Shown piece after piece: positions 35,000 through 46,426 of a stretch of DNA of 64,000 bases. This DNA is from Thermoflavimicrobium dichotomicum (GTDB taxonomy: Bacteria; Bacillota; Bacilli; Thermoactinomycetales; Thermoactinomycetaceae): the NCBI RefSeq assembly GCF_900114055.1, contig NZ_FORR01000006.1:1-64000 (forward strand), read 5' to 3'. A program made the position numbers and the translations under genes. Position 1 is the stretch's first letter, and the number at the start of each line of letters is the position of its first letter. The notes beneath the pieces are model-generated. The model had not been told where the DNA came from. It did no database searches and saw only the letters and a program-made list of their open reading frames with translations.

Positions 35000-36313
35000 A
35001 TGAGTAAACAACAGGTGACCGTAGTGGGAGCGGGTCTTGCCGGCAGTGAAGCGGCATGGCAAATTGCAGAACGGGGTATTCCCGTACGCCTTTATGAAAT
35101 GCGTCCGAAAAAAAGAACACCCGCCCATCGTGGTGGACAATTTGCAGAGCTTGTTTGCAGTAATTCCTTGCGTTCCAATCAATTGACCAATGCAGTGGGT
35201 GTTTTGAAAGAAGAGATGCGGCATTTGAATTCACTTATCATGAAAAGTGCCGATAAACATGCAGTGCCAGCGGGTGGTGCACTTGCTGTCGATCGTGAAG
35301 CATTTTCCGAAGAAATTACCCAGACCCTTCACCATCATCCATTGATTGAGATCGTGACAGACGAAGTGACTGACATTCCCGATGGCCCTACCGTGATTGC
35401 GACTGGTCCTCTTACATCCGAGTCATTGTCGAGGAAGCTGAAAGCCCTGACAGGCGAGGAATATCTCTATTTTTACGATGCGGCCGCCCCCATTGTTGAA
35501 AAAGATAGCATTGATATGAATAAAGTTTTCGTTGCATCTCGTTATGATAAAGGGGAGGCTGCTTATATCAATTGCCCGATGACCGAAGAGGAGTTCAACC
35601 GTTTCTATGATGCACTCGTATCAGCAGAAGTGGTACCACTGAAGGAGTTTGAGAAGGAGATTTATTTTGAAGGGTGTATGCCGATTGAAGTCATGGCCCA
35701 GCGGGGAAAAAAGACGCTGTTATTTGGTCCGCTAAAGCCTGTTGGGTTAGTAGATCCACGGACAGGAGAGCGACCTTTTGCTGTGGTGCAGTTACGCCAG
35801 GATAACAGTGCGGGTACGTTATATAATATGGTCGGTTTTCAAACCCATTTAAAGTGGGGAGCGCAAAAAGAGGTATTTCGCTTGATTCCAGGATTGGAGC
35901 AGGCCGAGTTTGTTCGCTATGGTGTCATGCATCGCAATACGTTTATCAATTCTCCCAAACTGTTGCGACCCACTTATCAATTCAAGCAAAGAGATGACCT
36001 ATTCTTTGCAGGGCAAATGACAGGGGTTGAAGGTTATGTGGAATCAGCAGCGTCCGGTCTCCTGGCCGGGATCAATGCGGCACGCCTGGTTTCTGGAAAG
36101 GAGCCCGTTGTACCGCCTCCATCAACAGCAATTGGAAGCCTCGCCCACTATATTACGACTGCTGATCCAAAGCACTTCCAGCCCATGAATGCAAACTTTG
36201 GGTTGTTTGCAGAGTTACCTGAGCGCATTCGTTCCAAAAAAGAACGGGCAGAGCGTTACGCAGAACGGGCGATTGAAAACATTCAGAATTTTACCCGGAT
36301 GATAAACAATTAA
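35000..36313 (+). CDS. trmFO: tRNA (uracil-54-C5) methyltransferase, folate/FAD-dependent
   Basis: The 437-residue flavoprotein makes ribothymidine at tRNA position 54 using methylene-tetrahydrofolate. It has the FAD motif [16 protein letters not shown] at the start, followed by YEMRP and [16 protein letters not shown] 35000 follows AAGGGGTTGAAC; the open frame upstream overlaps topA and has no site. The usual next gene, xerC, is missing; hslV follows after 70 bases. Confidence 0.96.
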   Translation: MSKQQVTVVGAGLAGSEAAWQIAERGIPVRLYEMRPKKRTPAHRGGQFAELVCSNSLRSNQLTNAVGVLKEEMRHLNSLIMKSADKHAVPAGGALAVDREAFSEEITQTLHHHPLIEIVTDEVTDIPDGPTVIATGPLTSESLSRKLKALTGEEYLYFYDAAAPIVEKDSIDMNKVFVASRYDKGEAAYINCPMTEEEFNRFYDALVSAEVVPLKEFEKEIYFEGCMPIEVMAQRGKKTLLFGPLKPVGLVDPRTGERPFAVVQLRQDNSAGTLYNMVGFQTHLKWGAQKEVFRLIPGLEQAEFVRYGVMHRNTFINSPKLLRPTYQFKQRDDLFFAGQMTGVEGYVESAASGLLAGINAARLVSGKEPVVPPPSTAIGSLAHYITTADPKHFQPMNANFGLFAELPERIRSKKERAERYAERAIENIQNFTRMINN

Positions 36314-36383
36314 TCTTGCGAATGGTGGATAGGGTATGATACCATGACCGTGTGGTCAGAGTGTAGGAGAGGCTGGTGAAACA

Positions 36384-36923
36384 ATGCAGCAATTTCATGC
36401 AACTACTATTTTTGCGATTCGACATAATGGATCAGGCGCCATCGCTGGAGATGGCCAGGTGACTTTTGGCAATCAGATGATTATGAAACATGGAGCCAAG
36501 AAAGTTCGTCGTCTGTATCGTGGACAAGTGTTGGCAGGTTTTGCTGGCTCTGTTGCTGATGCAATTACGTTATTTGAAAAGTTTGAGGCCAAACTGGAAG
36601 AATATCAAGGCAAGTTGGCACGTGCTGCGGTAGAGTTGGCCAAAGAGTGGCGTTCGGATAAAGTACTGCGTCGTTTGGAAGCGATGATGATCGTATTGAA
36701 TAAAGAGCATATGTTCCTGATTTCCGGAAATGGTGAAGTCATTGAACCGGATGATGACATCCTGGCCATTGGTTCTGGAGGAAGTTATGCACTTTCAGCA
36801 GGAAGGGCGTTAAAACGTTATGCCCCTCAACTGTCAGCGAAAGAGATAGCGCATGCGGCTCTTACCATCGCTAGCGAAGTGTGCGTGTTTACGAATGATC
36901 AAATCATCGTGGAGGAGGTATAA
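36384..36923 (+). CDS. hslV: ATP-dependent protease subunit HslV (ClpQ)
   Basis: The 179-residue proteasome-like peptidase works with HslU. Position 2 is Gln, and the canonical [10 protein letters not shown] begins at Thr7, so the nucleophile depends on where processing occurs; the B. subtilis homologue is known for an amino-terminal Ser. Other conserved parts are [29 protein letters not shown] and [23 protein letters not shown] precedes the ATG weakly. The gene is 2 bases upstream of hslU. Confidence 0.96.
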   Translation: MQQFHATTIFAIRHNGSGAIAGDGQVTFGNQMIMKHGAKKVRRLYRGQVLAGFAGSVADAITLFEKFEAKLEEYQGKLARAAVELAKEWRSDKVLRRLEAMMIVLNKEHMFLISGNGEVIEPDDDILAIGSGGSYALSAGRALKRYAPQLSAKEIAHAALTIASEVCVFTNDQIIVEEV

Positions 36924-36925
36924 TC

Positions 36926-38335
36926 TTGGCTGGCGCAGGTAAAAATTCAGAACAATGGACTCCGAGACAGATTGTGGCAGAATTGGATAAGTACATTATT
37001 GGACAGGATCAGGCCAAACGAGCTGTGGCTATCGCTCTTCGCAATCGCTATCGCCGTAACTTGTTGCCACCTGAGCTCAGAGATGAAGTCGTACCCAAAA
37101 ACATTTTGATGATTGGGCCTACAGGTGTGGGAAAAACAGAGATTGCCCGGCGTTTGGCGAAATTGGTCGGAGCTCCCTTTGTTAAACTGGAAGCAACCAA
37201 GTTTACGGAAGTGGGTTATGTCGGGCGTGATGTGGAATCAATGGTTCGGGATCTTGTGGAAACAGCCATTCGAATGGTCAAGTCCGAGAAATTGGAAAGT
37301 GTGAAAAATCAAGCGCGCGCTTTAGCCAATGACCGTATTGTGGAAATATTGGTGCCAACGAAGAAAACGTCCCCTTCTTTTAAAAATCCGCTTGAACTCT
37401 TGTTTCCGCAAAGTGCAAACAAAGATAGCAGTTATGATTCAGAAGATCATGGACGTGTGGTAGAAAGACGGCGTGAAGTCAGAGAAAAATTGTTACGTGG
37501 CGAACTGGAAGATCAAATCATTGAAATCGAGATCGAAGAACAACTTCCATCCATGTTTGATATGTTTGCTGGCACAGGGGCAGAACAAATGGGGATGAAT
37601 ATGCAGGAAATGCTCGGACAGTTCTTGCCCAAAAGAACCAAAAAACGCCGTTTGCCGATCCGTGAAGCAAGAGAAGTGTTGACCCAGGAAGAAGGGCAAA
37701 AACTGATCGATATGGATCAGGTCATTCAGGATGCGCTGGAGCGTGCGGAACAGTCTGGAATTATTTTCATTGACGAGATTGATAAAATCGCAGGCAAGGA
37801 CCGGCAAGGGCCTGATGTGTCACGAGAAGGAGTACAGCGGGATATCTTGCCCATTGTTGAGGGTTCGACCGTCATGACGAAGTATGGCCCTGTCAAAACA
37901 GATCATATCCTGTTCATTGCGGCCGGAGCATTCCATGTAGCCAAACCATCCGATTTAATTCCAGAACTGCAAGGTCGTTTTCCGATTCGAGTCGAACTTC
38001 AGGATTTGACAGCTGATGATTTTGTCCGAATTTTAACTGAACCCAAAAGTGCATTAATTAAACAGTATGTCGCTCTACTGGAAACGGAAAACATAAAAAT
38101 CACCTTTACGGATGAAGCCATTCGGGAAATCGCTGAGCTGGCAGCCAAAGTCAACAGTCAGACTGAGAACATCGGTGCCCGTCGTCTGCACACCATCATG
38201 GAACGGCTCTTGGAGGAATTATCTTTTGAAGCACCTGATATTCATTTGGAAGAGTTTGTGATTACTCCACAGTATGTCCGTGAACGTTTGGCGGATATTG
38301 TGGAAGACAGAGACTTGAGTCAGTATATCTTGTAA
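36926..38335 (+). CDS. hslU: ATP-dependent protease ATPase subunit HslU (ClpY)
   Basis: The 469-residue AAA+ unfoldase feeds HslV. It has Walker [16 protein letters not shown], the pore-loop-region GYVGRDVES, an intermediate I-domain (about 110-235), Walker [12 protein letters not shown], and a carboxyl end suited to docking on HslV. The start is TTG 36926, after GGAGGAGGTA. It is in an operon with hslV and codY. Confidence 0.97.
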   Translation: MAGAGKNSEQWTPRQIVAELDKYIIGQDQAKRAVAIALRNRYRRNLLPPELRDEVVPKNILMIGPTGVGKTEIARRLAKLVGAPFVKLEATKFTEVGYVGRDVESMVRDLVETAIRMVKSEKLESVKNQARALANDRIVEILVPTKKTSPSFKNPLELLFPQSANKDSSYDSEDHGRVVERRREVREKLLRGELEDQIIEIEIEEQLPSMFDMFAGTGAEQMGMNMQEMLGQFLPKRTKKRRLPIREAREVLTQEEGQKLIDMDQVIQDALERAEQSGIIFIDEIDKIAGKDRQGPDVSREGVQRDILPIVEGSTVMTKYGPVKTDHILFIAAGAFHVAKPSDLIPELQGRFPIRVELQDLTADDFVRILTEPKSALIKQYVALLETENIKITFTDEAIREIAELAAKVNSQTENIGARRLHTIMERLLEELSFEAPDIHLEEFVITPQYVRERLADIVEDRDLSQYIL

Positions 38336-38358
38336 TCCAAGAAAGGAGATCCGTATAA

Positions 38359-39138
38359 ATGAAACTACTAGATAAAGCAAGGCAAATTAATAGTCTGTTG
38401 CAGCGAACAGGCGGACAGGCAGTTAGCTTTATGGAAATGGCAGAGGTATTAAGAGATATTATCAATTGCAATACGTATGTGATCAGTCGGAAGGGAAAAA
38501 TTCTTGGGTTTGCAGTGACCCAGGAATTTGCCGAAGATGAAGTCAACAATGAGGTGCTGCGAGAAAGAAGAATTCCCGAAGAGTATAATCAGCTTTTAAT
38601 GGAAGTAAGAAATACTGTACACAATTTGGATAAAGAGAGTGAATACAGTTTTACGAGGCTGATAAATGGCATGTTTGAGCACCAATATACTACCATTGTT
38701 CCGATTAGCGGTGGTGGCGGAAGACTTGGCACACTTCTCCTGACCCGTTTTGATCAGGCGTTTACCAATGACGATCTCGTTTTGGCGGAATATGGAGCAA
38801 CGGTTGTTGGAATGGAGATTTTATGGCAAAAAGCAGAGGAAGCAGAAGAAGAGGCACGGAGTCGGGCTGTTGTACAAATGGCGATCAACGCTCTTTCATA
38901 TAGTGAGTTGGAAGCAGTAGAACATATCTTTGACGAATTGGATGGAAAAGAAGGATTGCTCGTGGCGAGCCGGATCGCAGATCGGGTAGGCATTACACGT
39001 TCAGTCATCGTCAATGCCTTAAGAAAGCTGGAAAGTGCCGGAGTCATTGAGTCACGCTCTCTGGGTATGAAAGGGACCTATATCAAAATTTTGAATGATC
39101 GTCTCGTTCCTGCTTTGATGAAACATCGTCACTCTTAA
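38359..39138 (+). CDS. codY: GTP-sensing transcriptional pleiotropic repressor CodY
   Basis: The 259-residue regulator senses GTP and branched-chain amino acids. The amino GAF domain (about 1-155) is followed by a winged helix-turn-helix (about 200-250) including [21 protein letters not shown] and the wing [17 protein letters not shown] is 7 bases before the ATG. It closes the topA to codY block, as in Bacillus. No own terminator is evident; the rpsB promoter lies just downstream. Confidence 0.97.
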   Translation: MKLLDKARQINSLLQRTGGQAVSFMEMAEVLRDIINCNTYVISRKGKILGFAVTQEFAEDEVNNEVLRERRIPEEYNQLLMEVRNTVHNLDKESEYSFTRLINGMFEHQYTTIVPISGGGGRLGTLLLTRFDQAFTNDDLVLAEYGATVVGMEILWQKAEEAEEEARSRAVVQMAINALSYSELEAVEHIFDELDGKEGLLVASRIADRVGITRSVIVNALRKLESAGVIESRSLGMKGTYIKILNDRLVPALMKHRHS

Positions 39139-39152
39139 TTCGAGCGAAATGC

Positions 39153-39182
39153 TTGCGAAATGTTTACTGTTTATGGTATATT
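39153..39182 (+). promoter_or_regulatory. Promoter of rpsB-tsf
   Basis: TTGCGA (39153-39158), an 18-bp spacer and TATATT (39177-39182). It leaves a leader of about 110 bases before rpsB, long enough for ribosomal-protein feedback, though I cannot assign a known S2 leader. Confidence 0.55.
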
Positions 39183-39302
39183 CGTCATTGGTGTATAGAC
39201 CACACACGTTGAAGGATTGGGAGAGCAGACGGTGCCGTTTTGATCGGTCTCTGACTCCTGATGAATTCAACGGAGGATGAAAACCACAAGGAGGATTTAT
39301 CG

Positions 39303-40007
39303 ATGGCAGTTGTAACAATGAAGCAATTGTTGGAAGCAGGTGTTCATTTCGGTCACCAAACCCGTCGTTGGAATCCGAAAATGAGCAAGTACATTTTTAC
39401 CGAGCGCAATGGGATCTATATCATTGACCTGCAAAAAACCGTTAAAATGATGGAACAAGCGTACAACTTTGTGCGCGATCTCGCAGCACAGGATGCAACG
39501 GTCCTGTTCGTTGGAACCAAAAAACAGGCACAAGAAGCTGTCAAAGAAGAAGCTGAACGTTGCGATATGTTTTATGTGAACCATCGTTGGCTCGGTGGAA
39601 CGCTTACCAACTTCCAAACCATTCGCAAACGTATTGAGCGTCTTCATGAACTGGAACGTATGGAAGAAGACGGAACCTTTGATGTACTTCCCAAAAAAGA
39701 AGTCATCCTGTTAAAGAAAGAAAAAGCTCGCTTGGAAAAATTCTTGGGCGGAATCAAAAACATGAAGAAACTGCCTGATGCGATCTTTATCATCGACCCG
39801 CGCAAAGAGCGGATTGCAGTAGCAGAAGCACGTAAGCTCAATATCCCAATTATCGCAATCGTAGATACAAACTGTGATCCAGATGAAGTGGATTATGTAA
39901 TTCCGGGTAACGATGATGCCATCCGTGCTGTTCGCCTGTTCACTTCTAAAATTGCCGATGCGATTTTGGAAGGAAGACAAGGTGAGCAACAAAACACTGC
40001 TTCTTAA
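39303..40007 (+). CDS. rpsB: 30S ribosomal protein S2
   Basis: The 234-residue protein has the family opening [20 protein letters not shown] and [16 protein letters not shown] start it at ATG 39303, 6 bases after AAGGAGGA; an in-frame ATG at 39261 precedes that site. S2 binds the 30S head/body junction. A terminator-like hairpin separates it from tsf. Confidence 0.98.
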   Translation: MAVVTMKQLLEAGVHFGHQTRRWNPKMSKYIFTERNGIYIIDLQKTVKMMEQAYNFVRDLAAQDATVLFVGTKKQAQEAVKEEAERCDMFYVNHRWLGGTLTNFQTIRKRIERLHELERMEEDGTFDVLPKKEVILLKKEKARLEKFLGGIKNMKKLPDAIFIIDPRKERIAVAEARKLNIPIIAIVDTNCDPDEVDYVIPGNDDAIRAVRLFTSKIADAILEGRQGEQQNTAS

Positions 40008-40016
40008 GAAAATGAG

Positions 40017-40050
40017 GGGGGTGGCAGGTTGAATCCTTGCCCACCCCTTT
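40017..40050 (+). terminator. Attenuator/terminator between rpsB and tsf
   Basis: GGGGTGGCAGG pairs with CCTTGCCCACCCC (one mismatch) and is followed by TTTAT. It probably sets the S2 to EF-Ts expression ratio. Confidence 0.7.
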
Positions 40051-40140
40051 ATCATAATCACTGAAACTTCCGTGTTTAAAATTCTTTTCGTGCCCGAATA
40101 TCAGCGGGGAGTTATCATAATCGAAAGGTAGGAAAGAAAG

Positions 40141-40791
40141 ATGGCAATTACTGCTGCTATGGTAAAAGAACTGCGTGAAAAAACAGGCGCAGGTATGATG
40201 GACTGCAAAAAAGCATTGGTTGAAACCAATGGCGACATGGAAAAAGCGATTGAATATCTGCGTGAAAAAGGAATGGCTTCTGCGGCTAAAAAAGCAGGTC
40301 GAATCGCTGCTGAGGGAATCGTTGAGTCTTACATACATGCAGGCGGTCGCATTGGGGTACTGGTTGAAGTCAACTGCGAAACAGACTTCGTGGCGAAAAC
40401 GGATGAGTTCAAACGTTTGGTAAAAGATATTGCGATGCAAATTGCTGCCATGAATCCAAAATATATTCGTCGTGAAGATGTACCTCAAGAAGAAATTGAA
40501 AAAGAGCGTGCGATTTTAAGAGAGCAGGCTTTAGGTGAAGGAAAACCTGAAAAAGTAGTAGAAAAAATCGTGGAAGGTCGCCTGAACAAATACTTTGAGG
40601 AAGTATGCCTGTTGGAACAAGCATTCATTAAAGATCAAGACAAAACCGTTGATGAGCTGGTGAAAGAGCATATTGCCCGCATTGGGGAAAATATCTCGAT
40701 TCGTCGCTTTGTACGTTATGAAATGGGCGAAGGCTTGGAAAAACGTCAGGATAACTTCGTAGAAGAAGTAATGTCCCAAGTCAAGAAGTAA
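40141..40791 (+). CDS. tsf: Elongation factor Ts, short form
   Basis: The 216-residue nucleotide-exchange factor for EF-Tu has the amino UBA-like domain ([20 protein letters not shown]) and the EF-Tu-contacting [17 protein letters not shown]. It is much shorter than the B. subtilis protein (about 293 residues): the second core subdomain is missing, as in Thermus and several thermophilic Firmicutes. ATG 40141 follows AAAGGTAGGAAAGAAAG. Nothing suggests truncation; it ends cleanly in QVKK. Confidence 0.97.
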   Translation: MAITAAMVKELREKTGAGMMDCKKALVETNGDMEKAIEYLREKGMASAAKKAGRIAAEGIVESYIHAGGRIGVLVEVNCETDFVAKTDEFKRLVKDIAMQIAAMNPKYIRREDVPQEEIEKERAILREQALGEGKPEKVVEKIVEGRLNKYFEEVCLLEQAFIKDQDKTVDELVKEHIARIGENISIRRFVRYEMGEGLEKRQDNFVEEVMSQVKK

Positions 40792-40871
40792 TGGAATGGA
40801 AAACATATAGGGAACACTATGCTGTGTTCCCTTTTTTTGCAGTGAATATGACGAGATGTGATCGTGGGTAG

Positions 40872-42171
<1,300 letters not shown>

Positions 42172-42189
42172 TTGGCATATACTTGGGTG

Positions 42190-42219
42190 AAGACCCCTTC
42201 AGGTAATGAGGGGGTTTTC
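42190..42219 (+). terminator. Terminator after frr
   Basis: AAGACCCC pairs with GGGGTTTT (one G-T pair) around a 13-base loop, followed by TTTTCC. The stem is short, so read-through to uppS is likely. Confidence 0.6.
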
Positions 42220-42301
42220 CAGCTACATATACTTCTTGGATCAGAGAAGATGTAATATACTAGACATACAAAAAGTGCGAGTTTATTCCGGAGGAATGAA
42301 T

Positions 42302-43084
42302 ATGCTTAAGTCTTTTAAACGTTGGGTGGGTTCAAGCGAGAAGGGCGAACTTACAGTCGATGATTTAATCGAGGAGATCCGGAAATCCCCTATTCCCAAA
42401 CATGTCGGCATCATTACAGATGGAAATGGGCGTTGGGCCAAGAAACGTGGTCTGCCGCGTACAGCGGGACATGCAGCTGGGATGAAACGGGTACGAGAGA
42501 TTATTCGAGCTGCAGATGAAATTGGCATTCAGGTGTTAACCTTCTACTCTTTTTCTACAGAAAATTGGAAACGCCCAAAGGAAGAAGTCGATTATTTAAT
42601 GAAATTGCCGCTGGAGTTTTTAAAAACGGATTTGGATGAGCTAATCCGGCGAAATGTAAAGGTACAGATGTTGGGCGAAAAAGAAAAAACCCCTTCCTAC
42701 ACCCAATATGCATTAAATGAATTTGAAGAGAAAACCAAGCATAATACCGGACTTATTCTTAACTTTGCCATCAATTATGGAGCTCGGGATGAGATCTTGC
42801 ATGCAATTCGCCATATTATAGACGATGTGGAAAAAGGAAATATTGATAAGGAAGACATTAATGAACAATTGATGAATCGTTATTTGCATACGAAAGGTTT
42901 ACCGGATCCGGATTTGATTATCCGGACCAGTGGTGAGATTCGTGTGAGCAACTTTCTATTATGGCAACTGGCATACAGTGAGTTATGGTTTACGGATGAA
43001 TTGTGGCCTGATTTTACTTCTGAGATGTTTTATCAGGCGATTGTTGATTTCCAACATCGCTCACGTCGATATGGAGCAGTGTAA
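42302..43084 (+). CDS. uppS: Undecaprenyl diphosphate synthase
   Basis: The 260-residue cis-prenyltransferase makes the C55 lipid carrier for cell-wall synthesis. It has IITDGNGRWAKKRGLPRTAG with the catalytic Asp, followed by FYSFSTENWKRP and PDLIIRTSGEIRVSNFLLWQ. I take ATG 42302, 7 bases after GGAGG; ATG 42296 is too close and the frame further upstream has no site. Confidence 0.97.
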   Translation: MLKSFKRWVGSSEKGELTVDDLIEEIRKSPIPKHVGIITDGNGRWAKKRGLPRTAGHAAGMKRVREIIRAADEIGIQVLTFYSFSTENWKRPKEEVDYLMKLPLEFLKTDLDELIRRNVKVQMLGEKEKTPSYTQYALNEFEEKTKHNTGLILNFAINYGARDEILHAIRHIIDDVEKGNIDKEDINEQLMNRYLHTKGLPDPDLIIRTSGEIRVSNFLLWQLAYSELWFTDELWPDFTSEMFYQAIVDFQHRSRRYGAV

Positions 43085-43107
43085 GAAAGACAGGGGTTAA
43101 GAAGACA

Positions 43108-43911
43108 ATGAAGCAAAGAGTGATTACGGGGGTGTTAGGGGCAGCGGGTTTTCTTTTTCTTTTGTGGTTGGGAAACTGGTGGTATTCAAGCCTGATCTTT
43201 GTATTGGCGACCATTGCCTATTTGGAGTATTGTCGAATGAAAGATTTGAATTGGAACCAAATCCAGGTGTTTGTTGGACTGATTCTGGTTTGGTCGCTAC
43301 TGGTTACGACCGGTCTCAACCAACACGTAACCCTGCCATCCTATCCGATCTTTGAAAACACGGAACTAATTAATTTGGGAATGGTTCTCTTTTTTGTTCT
43401 GATTGTATTGTCCAAGAATCGGTTTGATATCCATCAAATGGCTTATTTGTTTGTAGGGGCACTATACATAGGATATGGCTTTGCTTACATGATTCGGACG
43501 ATTTGGCGAGTGGATGGTTTAGTGTTGACATTATTGATTATTTTTGTCACATGGGCTACAGATACAGCTGCGCTTTTTTTGGGAAAGCGCTTTGGCAAGC
43601 GAAAATTATGGCCAGAGATTAGCCCGAACAAAACAGTAGAGGGATTTGTGGCCGGCTTGGTATTTGGCGTATTAATGAGTGTGGTGATGGTTCACTTTTT
43701 CCCTAATCTCGGTCATTTGTCCATGGGAATTCTACTTGGATTTGCCATTTCCTTTTCTGGACAAGTGGGTGATCTCGTCGAATCGGCCTGGAAACGAACA
43801 ACGGGAGTCAAAGACTCTGGAGCTATTTTGCCTGGACATGGTGGTATTTTAGATCGCTTTGACAGCCTCCTTTTTACTTTTATTATTCTGAGTTTATTCG
43901 ATATTGTTTGA
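43108..43911 (+). CDS. cdsA: Phosphatidate cytidylyltransferase
   Basis: The 267-residue integral membrane enzyme makes CDP-diacylglycerol for phospholipids. Several membrane helices are visible, and the signature SAWKRTTGVKDSGAILPGHG lies near the carboxyl end, followed by GILDRFDSLLFT. The gene follows uppS by 23 bases and precedes dxr by 15. Confidence 0.97.
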   Translation: MKQRVITGVLGAAGFLFLLWLGNWWYSSLIFVLATIAYLEYCRMKDLNWNQIQVFVGLILVWSLLVTTGLNQHVTLPSYPIFENTELINLGMVLFFVLIVLSKNRFDIHQMAYLFVGALYIGYGFAYMIRTIWRVDGLVLTLLIIFVTWATDTAALFLGKRFGKRKLWPEISPNKTVEGFVAGLVFGVLMSVVMVHFFPNLGHLSMGILLGFAISFSGQVGDLVESAWKRTTGVKDSGAILPGHGGILDRFDSLLFTFIILSLFDIV

Positions 43912-43926
43912 GGGGAGAAAATAAGC

Positions 43927-45084
43927 ATGCCAGAGAAGGTTGTCATATTAGGCTCTACGGGTTCCATTGGGAGAAGCACATTGGAAGTGGTTAGCCAGCA
44001 TCCCGATGAGTTTGAAGTCGTGGCATTGGCAGCGGGTTCCAATGTGGAAGAGATGATCAAACAAGCCAAGACATTTAATCCAAAGATGATCTCAATGGCA
44101 ACCAAAGAGGCGGCTGAAGAGGTACGACAAGCCTTGAATGGCCAAGTTCGGGTTCTCTATGGAGAAGAAGCACTGATTGAAGTTGCCACCCATCCTGATG
44201 CAACCATGGTTGTTTCCGCCTTGGTCGGAAGCCGGGGACTCCCACCAACTCTTGCCGCTATTCAAGCAGATAAAAAAATCGGTTTGGCCAATAAAGAAAC
44301 ATTGGTGACTGCAGGACACATCGTTACGCAAGCGGCTGAAAAAGCGGGTGTCCCCATATTGCCCATTGATAGTGAGCATTCGGCGATCTTTCAGTGTTTA
44401 AATGGGGAAAGAAGGGAAGATGTTCGTCGGTTAATTTTAACGGCTTCGGGTGGTGCATTTCGTGACTGGTCGCGCGAAGAGTTGGTCCATGCGACCCCAG
44501 AAAAAGCACTCAAGCATCCAAATTGGTCGATGGGAGCAAAGGTGACGGTCGATTCAGCCACATTGATGAACAAGGGACTGGAAGTGATTGAGGCCCATTG
44601 GCTATTTGGTTTTTCCTATGATCACATTGATGTATTGATCCATCCACAAAGTATTGTTCACTCGATGGTAGAGTTTCATGATGGGGCGGTTATGGCTCAA
44701 TTGGGAACACCTGATATGAAAGTGCCCATTCAGTATGCACTGACTTATCCCAAACGTCTTCCTCTTTTAACCAAGCCTCTTGACTTGGTTCAGATTTCTC
44801 GATTAGACTTTCGTAAACCGGATTTGAAGCGATATCCTTGTCTGCAGATGGCATATGATGCAGGACGAGTAGGAGGAACGATGACAGCTGTGCTCAATGC
44901 TGCCAATGAAGTGGCTGTCGAACAATTCCTTGCAGGCCATATTTCATTTTTGGCGATCGAGCAGGTGATTGAACAGGCTTTGTCGAAACATGAACCGCTA
45001 GCGAACCCCACTTTAGAAGAAATTGAAGAAGCAGACCGTTGGGCAAGAGATTTTGCTAACAGGTGGGTAAGCATGTCTGCTTGA
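43927..45084 (+). CDS. dxr: 1-deoxy-D-xylulose 5-phosphate reductoisomerase
   Basis: The 385-residue NADPH-dependent enzyme commits the MEP isoprenoid pathway, feeding UppS. It has VVILGSTGSIGRSTLEVV, then ANKETLVTAGHIV, LPIDSEHSAIFQCL (metal-binding acidic residues) and the catalytic-loop region MGAKVTVDSATLMNKGLE. GAGGGGAGAAAATAAGC precedes the ATG. Confidence 0.97.
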   Translation: MPEKVVILGSTGSIGRSTLEVVSQHPDEFEVVALAAGSNVEEMIKQAKTFNPKMISMATKEAAEEVRQALNGQVRVLYGEEALIEVATHPDATMVVSALVGSRGLPPTLAAIQADKKIGLANKETLVTAGHIVTQAAEKAGVPILPIDSEHSAIFQCLNGERREDVRRLILTASGGAFRDWSREELVHATPEKALKHPNWSMGAKVTVDSATLMNKGLEVIEAHWLFGFSYDHIDVLIHPQSIVHSMVEFHDGAVMAQLGTPDMKVPIQYALTYPKRLPLLTKPLDLVQISRLDFRKPDLKRYPCLQMAYDAGRVGGTMTAVLNAANEVAVEQFLAGHISFLAIEQVIEQALSKHEPLANPTLEEIEEADRWARDFANRWVSMSA

Positions 45085-45138
45085 ATAGAGATGCATGTCT
45101 TGGCTCGCTACTAAACCAGGGTGGTGAATGGAACAAAG

Positions 45139-46398
45139 ATGCAAACAGTCTTGGTTTTTATTCTCGTGTTGGGTGTTTTGGTGTTTTTCCATGAATTAGG
45201 CCATTTTTTATTTGCGAAACGTGCGGGAATTTTGGTTCGTGAGTTTGCAATTGGGTTCGGACCGAAGCTTTTTGCCAAACGATATGGAGAGACGCTCTAT
45301 TCCATCCGGATTTTGCCATTGGGTGGTTATGTCCGGATGGCGGGCGAAGATCCTGAGATGGTGGAGATAAAAACAGGTACGCTTGTTTATATAACGAAAA
45401 ATAGCAAAGGATTGGTTGATCATATTTACATTAATGAACCAGCCAATACCAGACAGCCTTTGATTGTCGGACGTGTCATCCAGATGGATATGGAAAAAGA
45501 ATGCAACCTGGTTCTGGAAGATGAGCAAGGGCATGAGACAAAGTATTCGCTTGATCCGAAGGCGATCATTCATTATGATCAAAAAAATGAAGTGCAAATT
45601 GCGCCGCTGGATCGCCAGTTTGCTTCCAAGACGGTCGGACAGAAGGCGATGACGATTTTTGCTGGACCTCTGTTTAATATTATTTTGACACTCATTCTGT
45701 TTACGGTCCTGGCATTTCAAGTAGGTGTAGAAGATCAGCTCGTTGTAGATCATTTTGTCAAAGATGCTCCAGCTGCCAAGGCGGGCATGAAAGAAGGCGA
45801 TGTGATCACACACATCAATGGCGAAAAAGTTTCGGCTGAAAAGCTTCGTTATTTGATCCAGGAGTCCAAAGGCGAGCCGATTCAGGTGACAGTCCAGCGT
45901 AATGGACAGACACTCAATTTGGAAGTAAAGCCAAAAAAGGAAGAGGACGTCTACTTGATCGGTGCAGTGTTTGATCAAAGCAAATATGTGAAAGAGCCTA
46001 ATCTGTTTGAAGCGGTTGCTGACAGCTTTAAACGTACGTATGATTGGACAACGATCATTTTGGATGGCTTTGTGAAGCTTGTGACGGGGGATCTATCGAT
46101 CAAAAGTCTGGCTGGACCTGTGCAAATGGGCGATATGACCGGAAAAATTGCCAAAAAAGGAGTAGATCCATTAATTCAATGGACCGCTCTTTTAAGTTTA
46201 AACCTGGCCATATTCAATTTGCTGCCGATTCCCGCTTTGGATGGAAGCCGTCTTGTGTTCATCGGCATTGAAGCGATTCGTGGACGTCCAGTTCATCCGA
46301 ACAAGGAACATTTGGTTCACCTGGTCGGGTTTGCCTTATTGATGATGCTGATGTTGGTTGTAACCTATAATGACATCATGAAAATCTTTTTCACATAA
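45139..46398 (+). CDS. rasP: RIP metalloprotease RasP/RseP
   Basis: The site-2 protease family member (about 419 residues) cleaves anti-sigma factors and signal-peptide remnants within the membrane. It has the zinc motif FFHELGH near the start, a PDZ domain (around AAKAGMKEGDVITHINGEKV), the LPIPALDGSRL third-ligand motif and a final membrane helix. ATG 45139 aligns with family starts; GTG 45121 or 45124 is possible. The order dxr-rasP-proS is conserved. Confidence 0.95.
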   Translation: MQTVLVFILVLGVLVFFHELGHFLFAKRAGILVREFAIGFGPKLFAKRYGETLYSIRILPLGGYVRMAGEDPEMVEIKTGTLVYITKNSKGLVDHIYINEPANTRQPLIVGRVIQMDMEKECNLVLEDEQGHETKYSLDPKAIIHYDQKNEVQIAPLDRQFASKTVGQKAMTIFAGPLFNIILTLILFTVLAFQVGVEDQLVVDHFVKDAPAAKAGMKEGDVITHINGEKVSAEKLRYLIQESKGEPIQVTVQRNGQTLNLEVKPKKEEDVYLIGAVFDQSKYVKEPNLFEAVADSFKRTYDWTTIILDGFVKLVTGDLSIKSLAGPVQMGDMTGKIAKKGVDPLIQWTALLSLNLAIFNLLPIPALDGSRLVFIGIEAIRGRPVHPNKEHLVHLVGFALLMMLMLVVTYNDIMKIFFT

Positions 46399-46426
46399 AT
46401 TCAAGTAAGAAAAAAGAGGGATGGGT

